Program-made: the position numbers and the translations under genes | Source: Miltoncostaea marina | GTDB lineage: Bacteria > Actinomycetota > Thermoleophilia > Miltoncostaeales > Miltoncostaeaceae | Reading direction: 5' to 3' | DNA length: 64,000 nt | Assembly (NCBI RefSeq): GCF_018141525.1 | Contig: NZ_CP064655.1 | Span: 372,001 to 436,000 of the forward strand | Notes under the pieces: model-generated | Told to the model about the DNA's origin: nothing | Databases searched by the model: none | What the model saw: the letters and a program-made list of their open reading frames with translations, nothing else | Shown: positions 42,878-52,967 of the stretch, piece after piece | How positions within the stretch are numbered: the stretch's first letter is position 1 | How the letters are laid out: every line of letters starts with the position of its first letter

Positions 42878-43258
42878 ATGGCGAAGGACGTGCGCAGGGC
42901 CCTCGGCGTGCAGCCGCCGAGGCGCCGCCGCGCCTGGCCGGCGGTCGTCGCGGCGGCCCTGATCGTGGCCGTCGCCGTGGCGATCGGGCTCAGCGTGGAC
43001 GGCGAGGATGGGGCCGACCGGCCGCCGCCGGCGGCGCCGGCGGGCGTGATCGACCGGGAGCTGTACCGCATGGTCAGCACCGGATCGTCGAAGTCGCGGG
43101 TGCGGCGCGTGCTGGGAGGTGGCCCGCGGCGCGTCGAGCGGTCCCCGCTGCTGCGGCGCGGGCCCGAGTGCTGGGTCTACGGGCGCCGCTCCGGCGCCGA
43201 GGGCGTCTACCGCTTCTGCTTCCGGGGCGACCTGCTCGAGGCGAAGTACCTCGCCTGA
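42878..43258 (+). CDS. membrane-anchored small protein with BamE-like domain
   Basis: 126 residues with a strong ribosome site (GGGGGAGGAG). Basic N-terminus, one transmembrane helix (AWPAVVAAALIVAVAVAIGL), a Pro/Ala linker, and a 65-residue external domain: ELYRMVSTGSSKSRVRRVLG, GPECWVYGRRSGAEGVYRFC, FRGDLLEAKYLA. The pattern (a helix with G-x-S-K-x-x-V-x-x-x-L-G, then a strand pair ending in F-x-x-x-L) resembles the SmpA/BamE fold widely found in exported proteins. Two Cys may form a disulfide. TACCCT at 42831 is a likely -10. Function unknown. Confidence 0.7.
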   Translation: MAKDVRRALGVQPPRRRRAWPAVVAAALIVAVAVAIGLSVDGEDGADRPPPAAPAGVIDRELYRMVSTGSSKSRVRRVLGGGPRRVERSPLLRRGPECWVYGRRSGAEGVYRFCFRGDLLEAKYLA

Positions 43259-43267
43259 GCGGCGGGC

Positions 43268-45693
<2,426 letters not shown>

Positions 45694-45697
<4 letters not shown>

Positions 45698-47802
45698 CGC
45701 CGCTCGATCAGCACGATGACCGACCGGGCGGCCACCTCCACGGCCTCGCCGCCGGGCACCGGATCGCCCTCCTCGTCGGCCTCCCAGCGGCCGGTCGCCG
45801 TGTCGATGACCCGGTCCCACGACATCTCGCCGGGGGTGGTGAAGACGACCGGCTCGTGGTGGGCGTTGAAGAGCATGAGGAACGAGTCGTCCTCGATGCG
45901 CTCGCCCTGGGGGCCGGGCTCCGAGATCGTGCGCCCGTTGAGGAACACCGCCAGGGAGCGCGCGAAGCCGGCCTCCCAGTCGCCCTGCTCCATCGCGCTG
46001 CCGTCGGGGCGCAGCCAGGCGATGCCGGGCATGCCGTCCTCGGAGCGCTCGTCGGCGCGCGGGAAGCGCCGCCGCCGGAACACCGGGTGCTCGGCGCGCA
46101 GCCGGCAGAGGGCGCCGGTGAAGGCGGTCATCTCCTGGTCGGCCGACGCCCAGTCGATCCACGACAGCGGGGCGTCCTGGCAGTAGCCGTTGTTGTTGCC
46201 GCACTGGGTGCGGCCGAGCTCGTCGCCGTGCAGCAGCATCGGCACGCCCTGGGAGAGCAGCAGCGTGGTGAGGAAGTTGCGGCGCTGGCGCGTGCGCAGC
46301 TCGAGGATCGCCGGGTCGTCCGTGTCGCCCTCGGCGCCGTGGTTCCACGAGCGGTTGTGCGACTCGCCGTCGCGGTTGTCCTCGCCGTTGGCCTCGTTGT
46401 GCTTCTCGTTGTAGGAGACCAGGTCGCGCAGGGTGAACCCGTCGTGCGCGGTGATGAAGTTGATCGACGCCGAGGGCCGGCGGCCGTCGTCCTGGTACAG
46501 GTCGCTCGAGCCGGACAGGCGGGCGGCGAACTCGCCGAGGGTGGCCGGCTCGCCGCGCCAGAAGTCCCGCATGACGTCGCGGTAGCTGCCGTTCCACTCG
46601 GTCCACAGCGGCGGGAAGTTGCCCACCTGGTAGCCGCCCGGCCCGACGTCCCACGGCTCGGCGATCAGCTTGACCCGGTTGACGACCGGGTCCTGGTGCA
46701 CGAGGTCGAAGAAGGCCGACAGCCGGTCGACCTCGTGGAACTGGCGGGCGAGGCTCGACGCGAGGTCGAAGCGGAACCCGTCCACGTGCATCTCCTCGAC
46801 CCAGTAGCGCAGCGAGTCCATCACGAGCTGCAGCACCTGGGGGTGGCGCATCAACAGGGTGTTGCCGGTTCCCGTGGTGTCCCAGTAGTGGCGCGGGTCG
46901 GCGTCGACGATGCGGTAGTACGCCAGGTTGTCGAGGCCGCGGAACGACAGCGTCGGGCCCATGTGGTTGCCCTCGGCGGTGTGGTTGTAGACGACGTCGA
47001 GGATCACCTCGATGCCGGCCGAGTGCAGCGAGCGCACCATCGCCTGGAACTCCTGCACCTGCTCGCCCAGCCGGCCCGTGGCGGCGTAGCCGTTGTGCGG
47101 CGCGAAGAAGCCGATCGTGTTGTAGCCCCAGTAGTTGCGCAGGCCGCGCTCGAGCAGGTGGCCGTCGTGCACGAACTGGTGCACGGGCATGAGCTCGATC
47201 GCCGTCACCCCGAGGCCCAGCAGGTGCTCGATCACGGCCGGGTGGCCGAGCGCCGCGTACGTGCCCCGGATCTCGTCCGGCACCAGCGGGTGGGTCATCG
47301 TGAGGCCCTTCACGTGGGCCTCGTAGACGATCGTCTCGTGGTAGGGGCGGCGCGGCGGCCGGTCGTCCTGCCAGTCGAAGAAGGGGTTCACGACCACCGA
47401 CGTCGGCACGTGCGGAGCCGAGTCGGACGTGCTCATGCGGTCCGGGTCGTCGGGGTCGTAGCCGAGCACGGCGAGGTCCCAGTCGACCTCGCCGTCGACG
47501 GCCCGCGCGTACGGGTCGAGCAGCAGCTTGTTGGGGTTGCAGCGCAGCCCCTTCGCGGGGTCCCAGGGTCCGTGCACCCGGTAGCCGTAGCGCTGGCCGG
47601 GGCCGACGCGCGGCAGGTAGGCGTGCCAGACGCCCGCGTCGCGCTCGTGCAGCTCGAGCCGCGTCTCACCCCCCTCCCCGTCGAGCAGGCACAGCTCGAC
47701 CGCGTCGGCGACGTCCGAGAAGACGGCGAAGTTGGTGCCGGCGCCGTCGTAGGCGGCGCCGAGGGGCAGGGGCGATCCGGGCCAGTTCTCCACGGGCGGC
47801 AT
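45694..47802 (-). CDS. treX: glycogen debranching enzyme TreX/GlgX
   Basis: 702 residues, the normal size. N-terminal CBM48 beta domain (SPLPLGAAYDGAGTNFAVFS, GQRYGYRVHGPWDPAKGLRC), then a GH13 isoamylase barrel: VILDVVYNHTAEGNHMGPTL, VDGFRFDLASSLARQFHEVD (nucleophile Asp), LIAEPWDVGPGGYQVGNFPP (acid/base Glu) and NFITAHDGFTLRDLVSYNEK (third acid). GCNN-type loop is seen as LGRTQCGNNNGYCQD. Hydrolyses alpha-1,6 branches of glycogen. Start ATG 47802 follows GGGGAAGG closely. Operon with treY, so probably part of trehalose synthesis from glycogen. Confidence 0.95.
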
Positions 47803-47845
47803 ACCTTCCCCGGGGCGGCGGGGGCAAACCCCCCGCCCCGCCGCG

Positions 47846-50461
47846 CTATCCGGGCTCGTCGGCGAGGGCGAGCGCGGGCGACTCGCCGCGCGCCCGGCCG
47901 GGCCGCGCCGGCACGCGCGCGCACGCCGCGCACGCGAGGCCGGCCAGGCGCCAGGCGGCCACGCCGACCGCGACCGTCAGCGGCATCGCCACGGCGAGCG
48001 GCAGCTCGCGCGCCAGCGGGGGGAAGACCTGCCAGTGGGTGAGGTAGATGAACAGCGAGGCGGCCGCGACCGCGCCCGCCGGGCGCACCATCCAGCGCGG
48101 CACCCGCACCGCGGGCGCCCACAGCAGCACGAGCAGCCCGCAGGTGACGACCGCCTCCTGGGCGGGGACGCCGAAGAAGCCGGGCACGGTCGCCACCACG
48201 AGCGCCGACACCGCGGCCCTCCGGCCGGTGGTCGTCGCCCGGTGGACGGCCCAGCCGAGCAGGAACACCCACGCCACGGCGTGCGGGCGGAACATCAGGT
48301 TGTCGCCGGCGCCGAACGCGAGCAGCTCGAACCGGAACAGCAGCGCTCCGGCGAGCAGGACGAGCACGACGGCGAAGGGCCGCCGGCGCTCCCACCGACG
48401 CACGGCCGGGATCGCGAACAGCGCGGTCAGCACGATCAGCGTCTGGACGAGCGCCTCGAGGAACCAGTAGTGCCAGCGGCCGTCCGGGCCGAGCTCCTGC
48501 GACCCGGTGTAGTTGTTCACGAGCATCGCCGCGCCGGCGCTGTACGACCCCGCGACGAGCACCTGCAACCAGATCCACGCCGAGGCCGGCACCGCCACCC
48601 GCGCGATCGCGGCGGCCGAGCGCGCCAGTCGCCGCGGCGCGTCCATCGCGGCGAGCTGGAAGCGGGCGAAGCTGTGGCCGGCGAGCCCGAGCAGCAGGTG
48701 CGCCCCGCCGGCGGGCCAGAACGCGGTCATGTGCGACGCCACCACGAGCAGGATCGCCGCCGCGCGCAGGGCGACGCTCGTTTCGAGGCGCGCCCCCCGG
48801 CCGCGCTCCCGGGCGCCCGCGGCCAGCTCGGCCACGGTCCGGCGCGGCCAGTCCGGGGGCAGGTGCCCGAGCTCCTCCTCCAGCGCGATCGAGACCTCGA
48901 CGTACGAGAGCGAGTCGCCGCCGAGCGCGGCGAAGCTGTCGTCCGCGCCCACCCGGTCGCGGCCCACGGCGGCCGCGAGGATCGCCGCCACGCGCCCGGT
49001 CGCGGCGCCGGCGTCCGCGCCGGCCGCCGCGGCGACCCCCTCGGGGGCCGCGGCGGGCGGGGGCGCGAGGGCCGCGAGGGCCGGGTAGTCCGTCTTGCCG
49101 CTCGGCCCGCGGGGGATCCGCTCCACGGCGACGACCGCGACCCGCGAGGCCGGCACGCCGAGGCGGCCCGCGAGCGACGGGCCCAGGCAGGCGCGCGGCC
49201 CGTCGCCGGCCACGGCGACCACCAGGCGCTCGTCGTCGCCCGTGCAGGCCGCCGCGAGGCCGTCCGCGGCGAGCATGCGCTCGACCTCGTCGAGGTCGAT
49301 GCGCAGGCCGAAGAGCTTCAGGAAGCGGCTGCGGCGGCCCACGATCTCGAGGAGGCCGTCCGGCCCCCGCCGGGCCAGGTCGCCGGTGCGCAGCTCGTCG
49401 ACGACCCGGCCCAGCGCGAGGTCGGCGGCCTCCCGGGCGTAGCCGAGCATCACGTTGGGGCCGCGGTAGACGAGCTCGCCGACGCCGGGCTCGTCCGCCT
49501 CCGGCACGTCGGCCAGGCGCAGCGACCCGCCGGGCACGGGCACGCCGATCGCCGAGGGGCGGGCCTCCGCCAGCGCGGGCGGCAGGTAGGCCATGCGCGC
49601 CGTCGCCTCGGTCTGGCCGTACATCACCACGAGCTCCCACCCGCGCTGGCGGCCCAGGCGGGCGTAGCGGCGCACCCGCTCCGGCGCCAGCCGCCCGCCG
49701 GCCTGCGTCACGTAGCGCAGCGACGGCAGGTCCATCCCGGCGAACCCGACGCGCTCCAGCAGGTCGAACGTGTGCGGCACGCCCGCGAAGCTGGTCGCGC
49801 CGCCCTCGCGCACGAGCGCCCAAAAGGCCGGATCGGCCACCGAGCGGTCCGTCAGCAGCAGGCGCCCGCCGCGCAGCAGGTGCGAGTTCACGACCGACAG
49901 GCCGTAGCAGTAGTGCATCGGCAGCGACGTCGCCGCGCGGTCGCGCTCCGTGATCGCCAGGTAGGTCGCGATCGCCTCGGCGTTGGCGTGCAGGGCGGCG
50001 TGGGAGATGCGCACCAGGCGCGGCGCGCCGGTCGAGCCGGAGGTCGGCATCAGCAGCGCGAGCTCGGGGTGCAGCTCGTGGCCCGGCTCGGCGCCGCCGG
50101 TCGCGATGTCGACCCGGCCGTCGTCGACGGACACGACGGTGTCGGGCCGGAAGCGACCGACCACGGCGGCGTCGCGGGCCGGGGCGCCCGGCGCCGCGAG
50201 CCACGCGACGTGGCCGGCCCGCAGCGCGGCGAGGTAGGTGACGAGGGTCTCGACGTCGTTGCCGCCGCGCACCAGCACCAGGCGGCGCCCCGGGCCCAGC
50301 TCGCGCGCCCGGGCGTCGGCCCGCTCGGCGAGCTCGCCGTAGGCGACGGGGCGGCCGCGCGCCACCACGGCCACCCGATCGCCGAACCGCTCGAGGGCGC
50401 CGGCGAACGGCGGCGCCGCCGCGGCGGCGATCGCGACGGTCTGGGAGGCGGGGGGCGGCAC
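47846..50461 (-). CDS. adenylation-carrier-membrane acyltransferase fusion protein
   Basis: 871 residues from GTG 50461 with a leaderless -10 six bases before it. Residues 15-465: AMP-binding adenylation domain (LLMPTSGSTGAPRLV, VMYGQTEATARM, GELVYRGPNVMLGY, LRTGDLARRG, catalytic Lys in PRGPSGKTDY). Residues about 480-555: phosphopantetheine carrier domain, Ser517 in ALGGDSLSYVE. Residues about 560-850: about ten transmembrane helices with the R-x10-H signature of acyltransferase-3/OafA enzymes (RAAAILLVVASH) and HYWFLEALVQTLI. One chain could therefore activate a carboxylic or amino acid, load it and pass it to a membrane transferase for an exported acceptor. Substrate and acceptor are unknown. 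Confidence 0.85.
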   Translation of the reverse strand: MPPPASQTVAIAAAAAPPFAGALERFGDRVAVVARGRPVAYGELAERADARARELGPGRRLVLVRGGNDVETLVTYLAALRAGHVAWLAAPGAPARDAAVVGRFRPDTVVSVDDGRVDIATGGAEPGHELHPELALLMPTSGSTGAPRLVRISHAALHANAEAIATYLAITERDRAATSLPMHYCYGLSVVNSHLLRGGRLLLTDRSVADPAFWALVREGGATSFAGVPHTFDLLERVGFAGMDLPSLRYVTQAGGRLAPERVRRYARLGRQRGWELVVMYGQTEATARMAYLPPALAEARPSAIGVPVPGGSLRLADVPEADEPGVGELVYRGPNVMLGYAREAADLALGRVVDELRTGDLARRGPDGLLEIVGRRSRFLKLFGLRIDLDEVERMLAADGLAAACTGDDERLVVAVAGDGPRACLGPSLAGRLGVPASRVAVVAVERIPRGPSGKTDYPALAALAPPPAAAPEGVAAAAGADAGAATGRVAAILAAAVGRDRVGADDSFAALGGDSLSYVEVSIALEEELGHLPPDWPRRTVAELAAGARERGRGARLETSVALRAAAILLVVASHMTAFWPAGGAHLLLGLAGHSFARFQLAAMDAPRRLARSAAAIARVAVPASAWIWLQVLVAGSYSAGAAMLVNNYTGSQELGPDGRWHYWFLEALVQTLIVLTALFAIPAVRRWERRRPFAVVLVLLAGALLFRFELLAFGAGDNLMFRPHAVAWVFLLGWAVHRATTTGRRAAVSALVVATVPGFFGVPAQEAVVTCGLLVLLWAPAVRVPRWMVRPAGAVAAASLFIYLTHWQVFPPLARELPLAVAMPLTVAVGVAAWRLAGLACAACARVPARPGRARGESPALALADEPG

Positions 50462-50473
50462 GCCCGCACGTTA
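50462..50473 (-). promoter_or_regulatory. leaderless-type promoter of the fusion protein gene
   Basis: On the minus strand TAACGT (50473-50468) is followed by six bases and GTG 50461. Confidence 0.5.
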
Positions 50474-50652
50474 GGGGGGCCGAATACGTCTCGCAAGGGC
50501 GGTCGTCGCCCCGTATCGCCCCGCCGCGCGGCCCGCGCCGCCCGGCGCCGGCCGCGTTGCGGAGAGCCCGCAGGCGGCCGGCGTGGCGACGCGGATGGCG
50601 CGGCGGGGCGAGGGGGCATGATCGGGGTGGACCCCTGCGACGGGAGGACGCC

Positions 50653-51171
50653 ATGGCGGTGCGCAGCAAGACCTTCGAGTACCGGGCGTCGCTCGGCCGC
50701 GACGGCGTCATGCTCGCCGAGGGCGCCGATCCGCTCACCACCGCCGCCGGGTGGACGCCGGACCACCTCGTGCTGGCCGCGCTGCTGCGCTGCGCCCTGG
50801 GCAGCCTGCGCCACCACGTCGGGCGCGCGGGGATCGAGATGGAAAGCGGCGGCGAGGCGCACGGCGTGGTGGCGCGCCGGGACGAGGACGGGCGCTTCGC
50901 GATCGTCGCGGTCGACGTGGCGCTCGACGTGCGGCTCGACCCGCTGCCGAGCGCGGACGACGCCCGCGAGCTCATCCGCAAGGCCGAACGGGACTGCTTC
51001 GTCGCGGCCTCGCTGCGGGCGCGCCCCCGCTACGCCTGGACGGTCAACGGCGTGCCCCTCGACGAGGGGGTCGAGGAGGCCGCCCGAGGCCGGGCCGCCG
51101 CCGGCGCGTGGTCAGCGGCCGCGACGCCGGGGGGCGAGCCACATGGCCAGGCCCGGGTCGGCGCCGGCTAG
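50653..51171 (+). CDS. OsmC-family protein
   Basis: 172 residues from ATG 50653 (ribosome site GGGAGG). OsmC/Ohr fold: KTFEYRASLGRDGVMLAEGA, GGWTP-like start of the long helix in AAGWTPDHLVLAALLRCALG (the Cys that would be the first peroxidatic residue is present), then FAIVAVDVALDVRLDPLPSA and RKAERDCFVAASLRARPRYA, where a second Cys precedes the last helix as in the family. OsmC-type proteins reduce organic hydroperoxides with two cysteines. The C-terminal 25 residues (GRAAAGAWSAAATPGGEPHG) overlap the convergent dinB gene by 60 bp and look like read-through. Confidence 0.82.
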   Translation: MAVRSKTFEYRASLGRDGVMLAEGADPLTTAAGWTPDHLVLAALLRCALGSLRHHVGRAGIEMESGGEAHGVVARRDEDGRFAIVAVDVALDVRLDPLPSADDARELIRKAERDCFVAASLRARPRYAWTVNGVPLDEGVEEAARGRAAAGAWSAAATPGGEPHGQARVGAG

Positions 51172-52323
51172 CGAGGCGCGCGTCGCCGACCGCGGCCCGA
51201 AACGGTCGCGCACCGCGTCGAGCGCCGCGTCGATGCCCGGCGGCGCCGGGGGATCGAGCGGCAGGGTGAGCTGGGCAGCGCCCTCCTCGCCGTCCAGGTT
51301 CGCGACGGCGACGCCGAGCAGGGTCAGCCCACGCGCCGCCACGAGCGGTCGAGCCTCGTCGAGCAGGGCCCGGGCCGCCGCGAGCACGGCGCCCGAGGCC
51401 GCGGTCGGCCGTGGGAGCGTCCGCGACCGGGTGGCCCGCGAGTAGTCGGCGAAGCGCAGGCGCAGCACCACGGTGCGGCCCGCCCGGCCGGCGGCGCGCA
51501 TGCGGCGCGTGACCCGGTCCGCCAGGCCGACGAGCACGGTGTCGAGCTCCTCGGCCGATCGCGCGCGCGGCCCCAGGGCCGATTGCGCGCCGAACGTGCG
51601 CCGCCGGCGGCGCGCCCGCACGGGTCGCGGGTCGCGGTTCCAGGCGAGCGCGTGGAGCGAGCGGCCCGCCGCCGGGCCGAGCATCGCCGCGATGCGAACC
51701 TCCCCGAGCCCGGCGAGCTGACCGACGCGCTCGATGCCGTGGCGGGCGAGCCGGCGCGCGGTCACGGGCCCGACGCCCCACAGGCGCTCCACGCGCAGCC
51801 CGTGGAGCAGCGCCAGCTCGCACTCGGGGGGGACCACCATCAGGCCGTCGGGTTTGGCGAGGGCGCTCGCGACCTTCGCGAGGCTCTTCGTGGTCGCCAC
51901 GCCGACCGTGATCGGCAGGCCCGCCGCCGCGCGCACCTCGTCGCGCAGCCGCAGCGCGATCCGCGTGGGCGTGCCCACGCTGCGCGCCATCCCGCCGACG
52001 TCGAGGAAGGCCTCGTCGATCGACAGCCCCTCCACGACCGGCGCGGTGCGCTCGAAGACCGCGAAGACGGCCCGGCTGGCCTCGACGTAGGCCTCCCAGC
52101 GGGGCGGCACCACCACGGCGCCGGGGCAGCGCCGGCGCGCCTCGGCGCCGCCCATCCCGCCGGCCACGCCGTGGGCCCTGGCCTCGTAGCTCGCCGCGAG
52201 CACCACCCCGCCGCCCACGAGCACGGGACGGCCCCGCAGGCGCGGGTCGTCGCGTTGCTCGACCGACGCGTAGAAGGCGTCGAGGTCGGCGTGCAGGATG
52301 GTCGCCTCCCGGGGCACGAACAC
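51112..52323 (-). CDS. dinB: DNA polymerase IV (Y family)
   Basis: 403 residues from GTG 52323, with GGAGGCG upstream. Y-family palm: ILHADLDAFYASVEQRDDPR with the first catalytic Asp, VLAASYEARAHGVAGGMGGA, VVEGLSIDEAFLDVGGMARS with the catalytic Asp-Glu pair, then GVATTKSLAKVASALAKPDG, the thumb helix-hairpin-helix (LWGVGPVTARRLARHGIERV) and a little-finger domain (RTVVLRLRFADYSRATRSRT). It performs translesion synthesis. A C-terminal sliding-clamp motif is present only weakly (AQLTLPLD). No LexA box was identified upstream. Confidence 0.93.
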   Translation of the reverse strand: MFVPREATILHADLDAFYASVEQRDDPRLRGRPVLVGGGVVLAASYEARAHGVAGGMGGAEARRRCPGAVVVPPRWEAYVEASRAVFAVFERTAPVVEGLSIDEAFLDVGGMARSVGTPTRIALRLRDEVRAAAGLPITVGVATTKSLAKVASALAKPDGLMVVPPECELALLHGLRVERLWGVGPVTARRLARHGIERVGQLAGLGEVRIAAMLGPAAGRSLHALAWNRDPRPVRARRRRRTFGAQSALGPRARSAEELDTVLVGLADRVTRRMRAAGRAGRTVVLRLRFADYSRATRSRTLPRPTAASGAVLAAARALLDEARPLVAARGLTLLGVAVANLDGEEGAAQLTLPLDPPAPPGIDAALDAVRDRFGPRSATRASLAGADPGLAMWLAPRRRGR

Positions 52324-52454
52324 ATGTTCGCCTCCGGGCCGGACGGCGGGTGGGCGGCGCGACCGGTGGCGCGCCGTCGCCGGGGCGGGGGGCTTGTCCG
52401 TCCACCTCCGCCTCTGGTAGGACCGCGCTACGCGCCGGCGAGAGGCGGAACCGC

Positions 52455-52622
52455 GTGGAAGCGTTCGTCAGGCTCACCTCCGAGCAGCTCGACGACCTGC
52501 TCCGTCGGTCCCCTGCGCGGCGGCGCACCAGACGGACCTCCCCGTACGCAACCCCCGAGGGCGCGCTCGCGCGCCCAGGCGCCGCCGACGACCCCCGTGC
52601 GGCGGGCGGGTGCACGCGATGA
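52455..52622 (+). CDS. short hypothetical protein, first gene of the ATP-grasp operon
   Basis: 55 residues from GTG 52455, preceded by GAGAGGCGG. The N-terminal half forms a short amphipathic helix (VEAFVRLTSEQLDDLLRRSP) and the rest is Arg/Pro/Ala-rich. Its TGA at 52620-52622 overlaps the next start as ATGA, the coupling seen in true operons of this window, which is the main support for the gene. TAGGAC at 52418, 18 bases after TTGTCC, is a candidate promoter. It might be a cofactor or leader-like peptide of the modification system downstream, but no core motif is present. Function unknown. Confidence 0.4.
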   Translation: MEAFVRLTSEQLDDLLRRSPARRRTRRTSPYATPEGALARPGAADDPRAAGGCTR

Positions 52623-52936
52623 TCGATCGGGCGCGTCTCGTGGGGCGCTGGTTCCGTTCCGCCGAGGAGGACCAGGGGGGGCGTCTCGTGTTCCGGGGCC
52701 CGGAGCACGAGTTCCCGCCGTCGCGCGCGGCCCGGAGCTCGATCGACCTCGAGGCGGACGGCACGGCCGCGGTCGGTCGCGCGGGTCCGGCCGACCGGGC
52801 GGAGTACTCGCCGGGCCGGTGGGAGCTCGAGGGCGACCGCCTGCGGCTCGCCTGGCACGGGCGGGAGGAGCGGTACGAGGTGCTGGAGGCCGGCGCCGAC
52901 CGGCTGGTCGTGCGCCGGGTGGAGGACGACGTGTGA
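52619..52936 (+). CDS. small beta-rich protein in the ATP-grasp operon
   Basis: 105 residues from ATG 52619 (ATGA overlap with the preceding short gene; a GTG at 52610 would add three). The sequence is lipocalin-like in character: LVGRWFRSAEEDQGGRLVF, HEFPPSRAARSSIDLEADGT, GRWELEGDRLRLAWHGREE, LVVRRVEDDV. The phrase F-P-P-S-R with L-x-G-R-W at the start is familiar from small hypothetical proteins of actinobacteria and cyanobacteria, but I cannot attach a name. It is soluble, without signal peptide. Position directly before the metalloprotease and ATP-grasp ligase suggests a role in that system, such as binding the repeat tail. Confidence 0.7.
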   Translation: MIDRARLVGRWFRSAEEDQGGRLVFRGPEHEFPPSRAARSSIDLEADGTAAVGRAGPADRAEYSPGRWELEGDRLRLAWHGREERYEVLEAGADRLVVRRVEDDV

Positions 52937-52967
52937 GTGGCTGGACACCATCGAAGCGGGGTGCGCG

